Source: Leptolyngbya sp. PCC 7375
GTDB taxonomy: Bacteria > Cyanobacteriota > Cyanobacteriia > Phormidesmidales > Phormidesmidaceae
Assembly (NCBI RefSeq): GCF_000316115.1
Contig: NZ_JH993797.1
Location: 5,795,381 to 5,859,380, forward strand
Length of the DNA: 64,000 bases
Reading direction: 5' to 3'
Both the position numbers and the translations under genes were made by a program. Shown piece by piece: positions 26,256 to 34,966 of the stretch. Below the pieces are notes generated by a model, which saw only the letters and a list, made by a program, of their open reading frames with translations, did not search any database and was not told where the DNA came from. Every line of letters begins with the position of its first letter. Position 1 is the first letter of the stretch.

Positions 26256-27758
26256 TTGGACTTATCTTTTCTCAGAAAGCGCTTATTTGCACCGTTTTAT
26301 GCCAGCTTTACGGTATTAGTTGTCCTGCTATTAGCTCAGGAAGTGCTGAGTGTAGCCGTGAGTGTTGCCAGACAACGGACTTCCCAAGAGATTACTAAGA
26401 CCGTTGAGATCAAGCGTGAAAGCGAGCGCCTACTGAGATCTGCCTTAGAAGAAAAAGTGGCTCTGCGTGGGTATTTGCTTAGTGAAAATGAGGATTACCT
26501 ACAACAGTATCAAGCTGGACGTCAACAGTTTGAATCAAGTTTGGCAACTCTTTCAATCCTTTTAGATCAGGACCAATCTCAGCAGAGTACTCTATCGCTG
26601 ATTGAAACCTTTCATAATCAGTGGCTACGAAAATTTGCACAGCCGGTTGTCAATGGCTCATTTGATCGAAATAGCTTAGCGGAGGAAAGTTCATTAGATA
26701 CTCTGAGGGAAGCAGTCAATCGCATTCTAGAGTATGAGAAGTCTATCCTAGAAGCACAGAATCAGCGACTAAACCGTCTAAATCGCTTAAATATTTGGGG
26801 CTTAGGCCTTAGTGGTACTGCCATTGTGCTCATTGTTGTTGGTAGTGCACTGAACTTAATTCTGCTACGCCGTCGTATTCTCACACCTTTAAGACAACTT
26901 ATAAGGGTCGGGGATAACTGGCGGCATGGTCAATTGGATAGAAGAATTCAGCATGTGTCAGAAGATCCGATGGGAGACCTGGCAACTACGCTGAATGGTA
27001 TGGCTGAGGGGATCAGCGTACGGCAAGAACGGATTCAACAACGTAATCAACAGCTAGAAGATTTAATCGGCACACTATCCCACGATTTACGGACTCCTTT
27101 GTTGGCTAACCGTGGCACCCTCAACGCTATTGTTGGAGGGGCATTTGGCCCAGTAAGTAATTTGCTCAAAGATTTGTTAGAAGACTATCGTGAAGCTAAC
27201 GATAACTTGATTAAGCTGGTGGAGGCGCTGCTAGATATTAGTCGCTATGAAGCGGGGGGTAGTCAGCTACTCAACTGTGAACATTTGAACTGGGACAAAA
27301 TTTGTAATCGGGTGATTGATTGGGAGCAAAATAGCTCGGAAGGGAAATGTGTATTAGAGGTAAACATCGCGTCTAAGATTCCGGTCGTGTACGGTGATGC
27401 CATCGAAATTCAAAGGGTTTTGCAAAATCTAGTCGATAATGCTGTGCGTCTGAGTAAGCCAGGAAAGCCGGTTTCAATTGCAGTGACATCGCGGAATGAT
27501 TCAAATGTGTATGTAGCAGTACGCGATCAGGGGCCAGGTCTTAAGGAGGAAGAGATCGGCTTGTTGTTTTATCGGTTTTCTCAAGTTGCAGGCCGTCAAG
27601 GACGAGCTGGTCTGGGCCTCTACCTCTGTCGGCAAATTATTGAGGCCCATGGCGGTAAAATTTGGGTAGAGAGTATTCCAGGTAAGGGGGCTACCTTTTG
27701 GTTTATGCTATCGACTAATGCCCTTACATGTGATGTTCCGAGCTTGGAGTCTGGTTGA
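26256..27758 (+). CDS. Sensor histidine kinase with CHASE3-like input
   Basis: 500 residues, TTG start. A transmembrane helix (about 12-30), an extracytoplasmic four-helix segment (LRSALEEKVALRGYLLSENE onward) resembling CHASE3, a second helix (about 173-197), HAMP, then the HisKA box TLSHDLRTPLLANRGTL with the phospho-accepting His. The ATPase domain shows LQNLVDNAVRLS, VRDQGPGLKEEEIG and GRAGLGLYLCRQIIEAHGGK. It precedes a LuxR-type regulator by only 15 bp, so the two form a two-component pair. Confidence 0.92.
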   Translation: MDLSFLRKRLFAPFYASFTVLVVLLLAQEVLSVAVSVARQRTSQEITKTVEIKRESERLLRSALEEKVALRGYLLSENEDYLQQYQAGRQQFESSLATLSILLDQDQSQQSTLSLIETFHNQWLRKFAQPVVNGSFDRNSLAEESSLDTLREAVNRILEYEKSILEAQNQRLNRLNRLNIWGLGLSGTAIVLIVVGSALNLILLRRRILTPLRQLIRVGDNWRHGQLDRRIQHVSEDPMGDLATTLNGMAEGISVRQERIQQRNQQLEDLIGTLSHDLRTPLLANRGTLNAIVGGAFGPVSNLLKDLLEDYREANDNLIKLVEALLDISRYEAGGSQLLNCEHLNWDKICNRVIDWEQNSSEGKCVLEVNIASKIPVVYGDAIEIQRVLQNLVDNAVRLSKPGKPVSIAVTSRNDSNVYVAVRDQGPGLKEEEIGLLFYRFSQVAGRQGRAGLGLYLCRQIIEAHGGKIWVESIPGKGATFWFMLSTNALTCDVPSLESG

Positions 27759-27773
27759 CGTTTCGAGGTGACT

Positions 27774-28430
27774 ATGGCAACTGCTCCTATTCGTGTTCTT
27801 TTGGTGGAAGATCATGCCCTCATGCGGCGTGGCTTGTCGGGACAGTTTAGCTTAGAAGATGATTTTGAAGTGGTGGGCGAGGCTGAAAACGGTCAGCAGG
27901 CTATTGAGCTGGCAGCTCAACTACAGCCTGATATTATTTTAATGGATATTGAAATGCCTGTTCTGGATGGTATTTCAGCAACTCAAGCCATTAAAGCAAC
28001 AGAATCGGAGAGTCGAGTGCTGGCATTGAGTGCTTTCGGTAAAGATAGCCAGGTCGTGGGTATGCTGGCAGCAGGGGCAGATGGCTATTGTCTCAAAAGT
28101 ATTGAATGGCAGCAGTTAATAGCAGTGTTACGGTTGATCCAGGGCGGCGGCACCTATTTAGCGCCGCAGATTGCCCACAAGCTTTCTTCAATGTTGAAAT
28201 CAACTACAGCCCCGGTCCCAGCTCAAGATAAAGCACCTTCGATGCTTACGGATCGAGAGCGTGAGGTTTTGCAACTGATTAGTGAAGGTTGTTCGAATCA
28301 AGAGATTGCCGATCAGCTTTACCTATCCTTAGGCACCATTAAGGCGTATGTGCGTACTATTTTGAATAAACTCAGTGTTGATGACCGAGTGCAAGCTGCC
28401 GCCAAAGCCGTTCGTGAAGGTCTGATTTAA
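27774..28430 (+). CDS. NarL/LuxR-family response regulator
   Basis: 218 residues, ATG at 27774 with GAGG seven bases upstream. The receiver domain has the phospho-acceptor Asp in IILMDIEMPVLDG and the conserved Lys in GYCLKS. The C-terminal LuxR helix-turn-helix reads LTDREREVLQLISEGCSNQE then IADQLYLSLGTIKAYVRTIL. It is the partner of the upstream kinase. Pairing a HisKA-type kinase with a NarL-type regulator occurs in cyanobacteria but is less usual than HisKA with OmpR. Confidence 0.93.
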   Translation: MATAPIRVLLVEDHALMRRGLSGQFSLEDDFEVVGEAENGQQAIELAAQLQPDIILMDIEMPVLDGISATQAIKATESESRVLALSAFGKDSQVVGMLAAGADGYCLKSIEWQQLIAVLRLIQGGGTYLAPQIAHKLSSMLKSTTAPVPAQDKAPSMLTDREREVLQLISEGCSNQEIADQLYLSLGTIKAYVRTILNKLSVDDRVQAAAKAVREGLI

Positions 28431-28628
28431 GCCTGTGCCATCTGCGGATATCCAGGTGGATATCTGGCAGACTATCCACTAGAACCATAGAAAAGGTCAA
28501 TAGATAGTATTGCAAATCGTCATGTCTAAGCCATAGTAATGGAGCACATGCAGCATGGCTGCTATGGGAGCTGTTTATTCAAGTTGGCTGTGAATCATTT
28601 TTCTCCACCCCATAATCTTTATAAATAG

Positions 28629-28653
28629 TCTTGTCCGTTGAAAACGGACAAGA
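28629..28653. promoter_or_regulatory. Strong 11-bp perfect inverted repeat upstream of the CA-like gene
   Basis: TCTTGTCCGTT-GAA-AACGGACAAGA. It lies 199 bp after the LuxR-type regulator stop and 80 bp before the carbonic-anhydrase-like start. A short T-run (GGTTTT) follows, so it may be the terminator of the two-component operon. Its symmetry also fits an operator. The rest of 28431-28733 shows a weaker repeat (GGATATCCAG...GGATATC). Confidence 0.55.
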
Positions 28654-28733
28654 TGGTTTTAATCAATAGTCTTAGGATGGCTCCTCGCTGTCGTCTCTCT
28701 TGAGAGAGGTACTTTATATGGAGCTTTCTATCT

Positions 28734-29489
28734 ATGTCGTGGCTATCAGCTAAGCATTTACTGTGTCATCACTGGATGAAGTCTTTTTTAATAATTTTGG
28801 GAATTGTTGGAACTCTTATTGCTGGCACTCTTATTAATCAGAGATCTTATTACTCGTCATCTAAAGGGATAGCAATCAGGCCATGTCCTGACAAGCAACG
28901 ACAGTCTCCCATTGAACTCCAAACCACCATTCAAGTGGATCTAACTCCGTTACAGTACGATTATCATTCTGTGCCTCTAACAGTTGTGCACAATGGTAAT
29001 ACTATTCAGGTTAATTATCGATCTGGTAGTACGCTTACCCTGGATGAACAACTGTATACGTTAGAGGAAGTGCATTTCCAGGCTCCGAGCGAACATATTG
29101 TTGCGGGTATGCCCTATGCGATGGAAGTTCAACTTGTGCACCGCTATGGTGAGCACGTTGTAATTGTAGGAATATTTGTTGAAGTTGGGGAAGATAATCC
29201 TGTGATGCAAAGTATCTGGGAACATATGCCTGCCACACCAGGACTCAAGAAGACTTTTGACAATGTAGCCATTGATGCTGCTCAATTATTGCCTGACAAC
29301 CTAGGGGCTTACTACCGTTATTCAGGTTCTTGGACAGAGCCACCCTACAGTGAAAGTGTTACGTGGATTATTATGAGAGATCCGATTACTCTTTCTATTA
29401 CCCAGCTAGAGCAATTTATCACTGTTTTAGGTGAAACTGCTCGACCTGTTCAACCTCGTCATAATCGATTGATTTTAGAAGCGATCTAG
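28734..29489 (+). CDS. Alpha-carbonic-anhydrase-like protein lacking two zinc ligands
   Basis: 251 residues. A membrane anchor or uncleaved signal (SFLIILGIVGTLIAGTLI, residues 17-34) precedes a truncated alpha-CA fold. Family landmarks are RQSPIEL, GNTIQV, the zinc region LEEVHFQAPSEHIVAGMPYA, MEVQLVHR, and YYRYSGSWTEPPYSESVTWI. In active alpha-CAs the zinc is held by His in HFH and in MEVHLVH. Here only the first (His114) remains; the others are Gln116 and Gln133. The following-loop residues are also altered (Trp200, Glu202, Tyr205 for Leu, Thr, Cys); the catalytic Thr201 is kept. Hydration activity is therefore unlikely, as in animal CA-related proteins. It lies between two response-regulator genes. 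Confidence 0.87.
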   Translation: MSWLSAKHLLCHHWMKSFLIILGIVGTLIAGTLINQRSYYSSSKGIAIRPCPDKQRQSPIELQTTIQVDLTPLQYDYHSVPLTVVHNGNTIQVNYRSGSTLTLDEQLYTLEEVHFQAPSEHIVAGMPYAMEVQLVHRYGEHVVIVGIFVEVGEDNPVMQSIWEHMPATPGLKKTFDNVAIDAAQLLPDNLGAYYRYSGSWTEPPYSESVTWIIMRDPITLSITQLEQFITVLGETARPVQPRHNRLILEAI

Positions 29490-29602
29490 GATGTTTTCAG
29501 CTTATTTAAGAGATATTTCTAGCTTATTTAAGATACGGTTTTGTAGCAATTGGGGTCTTATTGCCAATGTTTTCTCTTTCTCAACCTTGCTCTATAACTG
29601 CT

Positions 29603-30286
29603 ATGAGCCGTATTTTGATTATCGAAGACTCTACCCGTGTGGCATCTTTCCTGGAAAAGGGGCTGCGGGCAAATGGCTATACCCCAACCATTATAGATAA
29701 TGGGGACGATGCGATCGCACTTGCCCTCCACCAACAGTTTGACCTGATCATCCTCGATTTAGGGTTGCCTAATAAAGATGGTCTAATTGTGCTGGATGAG
29801 TTTCGAGGGCAAGGTATCTCCGTGCCCATTATTATTCTTTCTGCTCGTCATGAAATTAACGATAAAGTAGCTGGTTTTGAACGGGGTGCTGACGATTATC
29901 TGACCAAGCCATTTCGGTTTGAAGAATTGCTAATGCGGATCCAAGTTCGTCTACGCAATGCCCATCTCCAACAGACTCACACCGACGCATCAAATACTTA
30001 CATCCTAAGATTCCGAGAGGTTGAACTAAATTTGCATTCTCGCGAAGTACGTGTAGCAGGACGCTCGATTAAATTGTCAGCTCGAGAATTTATTCTTGCT
30101 GAAACGTTTCTGCGCCATCCTGGTCAAATCTTAAGTCGAGAACAACTATTGGATCACGTCTGGGGATACGACTATGATCCAGGCTCCAATATTGTTGATG
30201 TGTATATTGGCTATTTACGCAAAAAACTAGGCCGCCACTTCATTGAGACCATCAGAGGGTTAGGCTACCGTTTGAAACATGAATAA
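29603..30286 (+). CDS. OmpR/PhoB-family response regulator
   Basis: 227 residues from MSRILIIEDSTRVASFLE (29603). Receiver: Asp in LIILDLGLPNKDG, Lys in DYLTKPFRFEELL. The winged helix domain has LSAREFILAETFLRHPGQIL, LLDHVWGYDYDPGSNIVDVY and IRGLGYRL. No histidine kinase follows it; the kinase at 26256 or an orphan kinase elsewhere must serve it. It starts 113 bp after the carbonic-anhydrase-like gene on the same strand. Confidence 0.93.
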   Translation: MSRILIIEDSTRVASFLEKGLRANGYTPTIIDNGDDAIALALHQQFDLIILDLGLPNKDGLIVLDEFRGQGISVPIIILSARHEINDKVAGFERGADDYLTKPFRFEELLMRIQVRLRNAHLQQTHTDASNTYILRFREVELNLHSREVRVAGRSIKLSAREFILAETFLRHPGQILSREQLLDHVWGYDYDPGSNIVDVYIGYLRKKLGRHFIETIRGLGYRLKHE

Positions 30287-30371
30287 GCTCTCATCACTAT
30301 ATCATCGAGATTTTAATATTGTCTAGCATGCTGAACATTAGCACAGTGTGAACGAATATTAAATTCTGAAT

Positions 30372-30761
30372 ATGGCCAAGATTTTACTTGTGGATGATGA
30401 ACCTCGAATCGTCACATTCTTAGAAAAGGGACTTAGGAGACAGCATCACCAGCCTGAATCAGCGTTTAATGGTCGCCAGGCTCTGGATATCGCTCTTTCT
30501 GAGTCCTTTGACCTGATCGTTTTAGATTTGGGTTTGCCTGAGCTCGATGGATTTGATGTATTAATGAATTTACGCAAAATGAATCAGTCTCCACCGGTTG
30601 TGATTATTACAGCCCTTGGAGAATCCGACTGCGCTCGAGCGATTGAGCTGGGAGCCGATGACTGTCTGCATAAGCCGTTTCGATTTGGTGAGTTATTGGC
30701 CAAAATCAAACGCCTTTTAGGAGAAACAGAACATGGCATTTTAGAAGCTAAGGTCGGCTGA
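30372..30761 (+). CDS. Stand-alone receiver-domain protein
   Basis: 129 residues with only a receiver domain: MAKILLVDDEPRIVTFLEKG, Asp in LIVLDLGLPELDG, Thr in VVIITALGE, Lys in CLHKPFRFGELLAKI. It is very similar in style to the receiver of the upstream OmpR-type protein but ends after residue 129 without a DNA-binding domain. It may relay or buffer phosphate, or derive from an OmpR duplication that lost its 3' half. Confidence 0.9.
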   Translation: MAKILLVDDEPRIVTFLEKGLRRQHHQPESAFNGRQALDIALSESFDLIVLDLGLPELDGFDVLMNLRKMNQSPPVVIITALGESDCARAIELGADDCLHKPFRFGELLAKIKRLLGETEHGILEAKVG

Positions 30762-30775
30762 GTACGTCAGGTTTT

Positions 30776-30812
30776 CCAGCCCTAACCCATAGAATCTATA
30801 GATTAGGGCTGG
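30776..30812. terminator. Hairpin between convergent genes
   Basis: CCAGCCCTAA (30776-30785) pairs with TTAGGGCTGG (30803-30812), a perfect 10-bp stem between the receiver gene and the convergent CNNM gene. No U-tract follows on either strand, so it is only a probable terminator. Confidence 0.5.
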
Positions 30813-30825
30813 AGAGATGGTGCCG

Positions 30826-32142
30826 TCATCCTTCATCTTCGCAGGGATTACGTTTGGGTGTGATTAATACCTTATCCACCCGATTACTGTCCATATCCAT
30901 CACTTCTACGACGAATCCATTCCAATCAAAGCGATCGGTTGCTGTGGGAATGCGCCCAAGTTGGTGAATCACTAGGCCCCCTAGGGTATAGTAGCTGACT
31001 GTTTTATCAGAAAAGTCTCCTAATTCAAGACAGTAATAGACATCCTCAATATTCATCATGCCGTCGAGTAGCCAGGATCCATCTTCCCGTTGGCGCGGCT
31101 GATCGCCAGGTTCGTCCAGAGATGGCGCATCTCCCACGAGGGCTTCCAGAATATCCCACAGGGTGACTAATCCCTGAATGACGCCATATTCATCAACCAC
31201 AAGCGAGGTGTGCACACGCGAACGTTTGAACTGCTCTAGTAGGGGTAGCGATCGCGATATTTCTGGAATCACCAGGGGCTGTTCCAGGTCTACGGTTAAA
31301 TCTAAAGGATTTTGGTTCAGGGCTCGATTTAATAGGGAGTTAACACTGACCAGACCGAGAATATTGTCTAAACTACCCTGGCATACGGGTAAGCGACGAT
31401 AGCGACTGGCAATAATCTTGTGTTGATTTTCTGTGGCAGTATCTTCTAAATCTAGCCACATGATTTCAGGGCGTGGCGTCATGATAGAGGTAACTTGGCG
31501 GTCTCCAAGTCGAATCGCCCGTTCCATGATTTCCCGTTCAGCTACCTCTAACGTGCCTTCCTCAGTCCCTTGTTGAATAAAGGCCCGAATTTCTGCTTCA
31601 GTGACACTGGGGCCACGGTCGGGTTGAATATTCAGGAGGCGCACCACCAGGTTCGTTGAAAAGCTGAGCAGGGCAACAATGGGAGCGGCTAGTTTTGAGA
31701 GGGTTGCCATGGGCCGAGCAATGACTTTTGCAATGGCCTCGGGCATGGTCAGCGCCACTTGTTTGGGCACCAGCTCCCCTAAAATGAGTGATAGATAGGT
31801 GATAATAGCAACCACCAGCGGAAAAGCCAGGGTATTGGCATAGGTCCCCAAGCCAGGAATCTTATTAATCAAGGCGGCCATAGGGGCTGACAGGGCCTGG
31901 CCTCCAAAGGCACCACTGACAATGCTGATCAGGGTAATGCCCACTTGCACCGTAGAGAAAAAGTTATCGGGGCGTTTAGATAACTTGAGGGCCGCCTGGG
32001 CACGACGATCACCGTTGCGAGCAGCTTGCTCTAGGCGCACCTTGCGGGCTGAGACAATGGCCAGTTCAGACATGGCAAACACGCCGTTGGCAATGATTAA
32101 CGCCAGAATGATCAGAATATTCGTGAGCATAAGAGCAAGCAA
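30826..32142 (-). CDS. CNNM/CorC-type membrane protein with CBS pair (HlyC family)
   Basis: 438 residues. The DUF21 (CNNM) membrane domain occupies about 1-200 (NILIILALIIANGVFAMSEL, then ILGELVPKQVAL). It is followed by two CBS domains (ITSIMTPRPEIMWL segment, RYRRLPVCQGSLDNILGLVS, SLVVDEYGVIQGLVTLWDIL) and a C-terminal CorC/HlyC domain (VSYYTLGGLVIHQLGRIP). Members are linked to Mg2+ or Co2+ efflux. The name haemolysin is historical. Confidence 0.93.
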   Translation of the reverse strand: MLALMLTNILIILALIIANGVFAMSELAIVSARKVRLEQAARNGDRRAQAALKLSKRPDNFFSTVQVGITLISIVSGAFGGQALSAPMAALINKIPGLGTYANTLAFPLVVAIITYLSLILGELVPKQVALTMPEAIAKVIARPMATLSKLAAPIVALLSFSTNLVVRLLNIQPDRGPSVTEAEIRAFIQQGTEEGTLEVAEREIMERAIRLGDRQVTSIMTPRPEIMWLDLEDTATENQHKIIASRYRRLPVCQGSLDNILGLVSVNSLLNRALNQNPLDLTVDLEQPLVIPEISRSLPLLEQFKRSRVHTSLVVDEYGVIQGLVTLWDILEALVGDAPSLDEPGDQPRQREDGSWLLDGMMNIEDVYYCLELGDFSDKTVSYYTLGGLVIHQLGRIPTATDRFDWNGFVVEVMDMDSNRVDKVLITPKRNPCEDEG

Positions 32143-32231
32143 ACAGCAGAATCTTTATCCTACTATTAGTCTGTTGTCTCCCTCTTTGATCACTGCTGAT
32201 TTGAGCAGCATACCTGAGTGTTGCGCCAAAT

Positions 32232-33179
32232 TTAAACGTTTACTCTTGTGAGCCAACTATTGTAGTGCGGCTCTTTCCCGAGCGTTATCGCTTGAAGACT
32301 TTCCCGGAGCTGATGGGTTATGGGCTGCATTGAGGGAAGATCATAATTCTCAATACTCAAAACAGGTGTAATTTGGGCAGCAGTTCCGGAGAGAAAAATC
32401 TCGTCAGCAATAAAAAGCTCAGATTTATCAACAGGCCGCTCTATGACTGGTATGTCTAAATTCTCGGCAATGGTGAGAATGCTGTCGCGGGTGATGCCTT
32501 CTAAAATGTCTTGGTCAAAGCTTGGGGTAATCAGCTGGCCATTTCTCACCAGAAATAGATTCATGGCAGACGCTTCGCTGACCTTACCTTGGGAGTTCAT
32601 CAGGATGGCTTCGTCAAAGCCAGATTCTACGGCTTCTGTTTTGGCGAGGGCTGAGGCAATATAAGTGGCGGTGGTTTTACCTCGGAGGGGCTGGCTACGA
32701 TCTTCTTGCCGTGCCCAAGAGCTAATGCGACAGCGCACACCCTTGCGGGCAAGATAATCTCCCATGGGTACACCATAGATTAGTAAATCTTTTTCGACTT
32801 GGTGAAATCGGGGGGCAACGCCCAGCCCAGACGTGTAAATCAACGGCCTGAGATAGAAGGCTGTAGCAGGCCGATTGCGTTGTACAAATTCAATGAGTGT
32901 TGCTTGAAGTGCATCTGGGGATAGGTAGTAGCCCATATATTTAGCGCTGTTGCTCAGGCGCTGACAGTGGGCATCAAGACGAAAAATCAACGCTTCTCCG
33001 TCAATGATGAAACCGCGAATGCCACCGAGAACAGCGGTGCCATAGTGGAGTGCATGGGTGGCGATAGAAATTTGAGCTTGGTCAAAGGGGACAAACTGAT
33101 TGCGAAAATAAGCCGTTGGCAGAAAATTAGGTGCTGCGAATTTGGCCTCGGCAGGGCGCTGAAGCGTGGTGATATTCAT
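32232..33179 (-). CDS. ilvE: Branched-chain amino acid aminotransferase
   Basis: 315 residues, PLP-dependent fold type IV. It interconverts Val, Leu and Ile with their 2-oxo acids. Motifs: ATHALHYGTAVLGGIRGF at the start, the Lys-containing LRGKTTATYIASALAKTEA (PLP lysine), FDEAILMNSQGKVSEASAMN and LEGITRDSILTIAENL, then EIFLSGTAAQITPV. It is divergent from the TrmB-type regulator at 33264. D-amino acid transaminase is less likely given the length and motifs. Confidence 0.92.
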   Translation of the reverse strand: MNITTLQRPAEAKFAAPNFLPTAYFRNQFVPFDQAQISIATHALHYGTAVLGGIRGFIIDGEALIFRLDAHCQRLSNSAKYMGYYLSPDALQATLIEFVQRNRPATAFYLRPLIYTSGLGVAPRFHQVEKDLLIYGVPMGDYLARKGVRCRISSWARQEDRSQPLRGKTTATYIASALAKTEAVESGFDEAILMNSQGKVSEASAMNLFLVRNGQLITPSFDQDILEGITRDSILTIAENLDIPVIERPVDKSELFIADEIFLSGTAAQITPVLSIENYDLPSMQPITHQLRESLQAITLGKEPHYNSWLTRVNV

Positions 33180-33263
33180 GTTTTGTAATGCTACTTGTGT
33201 GATGACTGACAGGATTCTACAATAGCACCACTGAGCAGTGGTGTCATTTCTTGCCGCATACCT

Positions 33264-34082
33264 ATGAGCGATGCACAGCAGTTAGAAAATCTGACGAATC
33301 TGGGGTTGACCCGCTATGAAGCGGCGGTTTATCTAGCGTTGCTAGAACGGCAGGATTTTACCCCATCTCAACTGGCAACCCAGGCAAAGGTGCCTCGGCA
33401 GCGGATTTATGATGTATTGCGGGGGTTGTGCGATCGCAACCTAGCCCTCGAACGCCACTCTGGCAGGCAACGCCTATTCCAGGCCGTTGATCCGACCCAG
33501 GCCTTACCGGGACTGGTGCAAGCTAAACAGCGTCAGTACGCAGCCGAACTATCTCGCCAGCAACAACAGTCTGAGGCAATGGTGGCCGCCCTAGCCCCAC
33601 TCTATGCAGCAGGCCATCGTAATCAAGATCCCCTGGCCTATGTTGAAGTACTGTCAGATCCCAACCACATTAATGAGCGAGGCAGCCATTTGGCCCAGGC
33701 TGCTGAACATAGCATTTGCGTATTTTTTACCTATCCCTCTCTACTTAGCTATGAAGATGGCCTCAAACTAGTGGAAGGTCCCCTGAAACAAGGCATTACC
33801 TATCGCACCATTTACGAACACAATGTGTGGCAAGATCCTAGCAGTCGTGACTTTATCCGCCAGTGCCAGGACTGGGGGCAACAGGTACGATTTGTTGCAG
33901 AAGTGCCGTTTAAAATGCAGCTGTTTGATGAGCGGGTGACGCTACTGTCACTGCAGGACCCGGTGGTCAGTTCTCCCAGCTTTACGGCATTGAGTGTTAC
34001 CCATCCAGGGCTAGCAAAGACTCTACAAATCTCCTTTGAAGCACTATGGAGAGAAGGTGATGCCGAACCACTGCAAGGTTAA
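33264..34082 (+). CDS. TrmB-family transcriptional regulator
   Basis: 272 residues. The N-terminal TrmB winged helix reads LTNLGLTRYEAAVYLALLER then PSQLATQAKVPRQRIYDVLR. The rest resembles the TrmB effector-type C-terminal region. It lies divergent to ilvE with 84 bp between starts. The effector is unknown; sugar sensing is known for archaeal TrmB but cannot be assumed here. Confidence 0.88.
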   Translation: MSDAQQLENLTNLGLTRYEAAVYLALLERQDFTPSQLATQAKVPRQRIYDVLRGLCDRNLALERHSGRQRLFQAVDPTQALPGLVQAKQRQYAAELSRQQQQSEAMVAALAPLYAAGHRNQDPLAYVEVLSDPNHINERGSHLAQAAEHSICVFFTYPSLLSYEDGLKLVEGPLKQGITYRTIYEHNVWQDPSSRDFIRQCQDWGQQVRFVAEVPFKMQLFDERVTLLSLQDPVVSSPSFTALSVTHPGLAKTLQISFEALWREGDAEPLQG

Positions 34083-34134
34083 AAGGTAAGAGACACGATC
34101 GTTACCAGGTGTAGGGTTTTATTGTTGCCCTTAT

Positions 34135-34500
34135 TTATTCGTCCAAATCTTTGCCAATCATCAGACGATGGCCATCAATGGTGCGTAAACCAAACTCTCT
34201 CATGCCCCACGGTTCATCGCGTAGGGGTTTGATAATCTCCACATTGTGAGCTGTCACTTTGGTATACTCACTGTCCACATCATCCACAACAAAGTAGGCA
34301 AAGTAAGAATGGTCCCCCAGATCTCTTGCCGGAATGGCATCGGGGCATTCTCCAGCCATGATGCGGCAGCCGTCGCGCAGATACATCCGCCAGCCTGGGT
34401 CACCGATGTCTTCGATGGTAAAGCCCAGAACATTACGGTAGAAAGGGGCTGAGATTTCAAGGTTGGGGACAGCAATGACGTAGAGGGTACGCTGAATCAT
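34135..34500 (-). CDS. VOC (glyoxalase-fold) family protein
   Basis: 121 residues: MIQRTLYVIAVPNLEISAPF, a YRNVLGFTIEDIGD block and a C-terminal DEPWGMREFGLRTIDGHRLM, the usual VOC end. It may be a dioxygenase, glyoxalase or resistance protein; residues that bind metal are not clear enough to choose. It is 22 bp from the small gene at 34523 on the same strand, so possibly co-transcribed. Confidence 0.9.
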   Translation of the reverse strand: MIQRTLYVIAVPNLEISAPFYRNVLGFTIEDIGDPGWRMYLRDGCRIMAGECPDAIPARDLGDHSYFAYFVVDDVDSEYTKVTAHNVEIIKPLRDEPWGMREFGLRTIDGHRLMIGKDLDE

Positions 34501-34522
34501 GAGCGGCTCTTGGGTAAGGGGA

Positions 34523-34786
34523 CTACAAAATTTGTGGCACTACATCCTCTAAAAAATCTTTGAGGGCAAGCTTATAGCGGTTCTTCAACCGTTTGGAGGC
34601 TAATCCACCTGCTTGCATGTGTTGGAGTACGGCGCTAGAGCAATATCCTTTATGGGTGAAAGGTCCCATGGGTAACAGCAACGTGTCATACACCTGTTGA
34701 AGGATCTCTTCTTCTTCACAAAGTTCTCCATTATCTGGATCTTCAAGCATTGTTTTCTCTGGCTGAAACTGAAACTCAATAGTCAT
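34523..34786 (-). CDS. Hypothetical protein
   Basis: 87 residues from MTIEFQFQPEKTMLEDPDNG (34786); a longer start at 34810 is less likely. Sequence shows an acidic helical segment (ELCEEEEILQQVYDTLLLPM), then GPFTHKGYCSSAVLQHMQAG and a basic LASKRLKNRYKLALKDFLED. No family recognised. It is upstream of the VOC gene. Confidence 0.65.
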   Translation of the reverse strand: MTIEFQFQPEKTMLEDPDNGELCEEEEILQQVYDTLLLPMGPFTHKGYCSSAVLQHMQAGGLASKRLKNRYKLALKDFLEDVVPQIL

Positions 34787-34966
34787 CGCGTTTATTACCT
34801 GGTGGCGCACCTCGACCTAGTACATTTTTATTATAGGCATTGCAACGCCCCCGTCATCCGTAGGTGGCATGGGGCAAAGTTCTCTAAAAACCTTGGCCTG
34901 TGAGCTACATCATTCCAAAACCTTGAACTGTGTGGGTAAGCTGTAGGCAGTTCACTAAGGGCAACC

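Noticed and set aside
30776..30812. Classical rho-independent terminator
   Set aside because: The stem is good but no U-tract follows on either strand, so it is given only moderate confidence.
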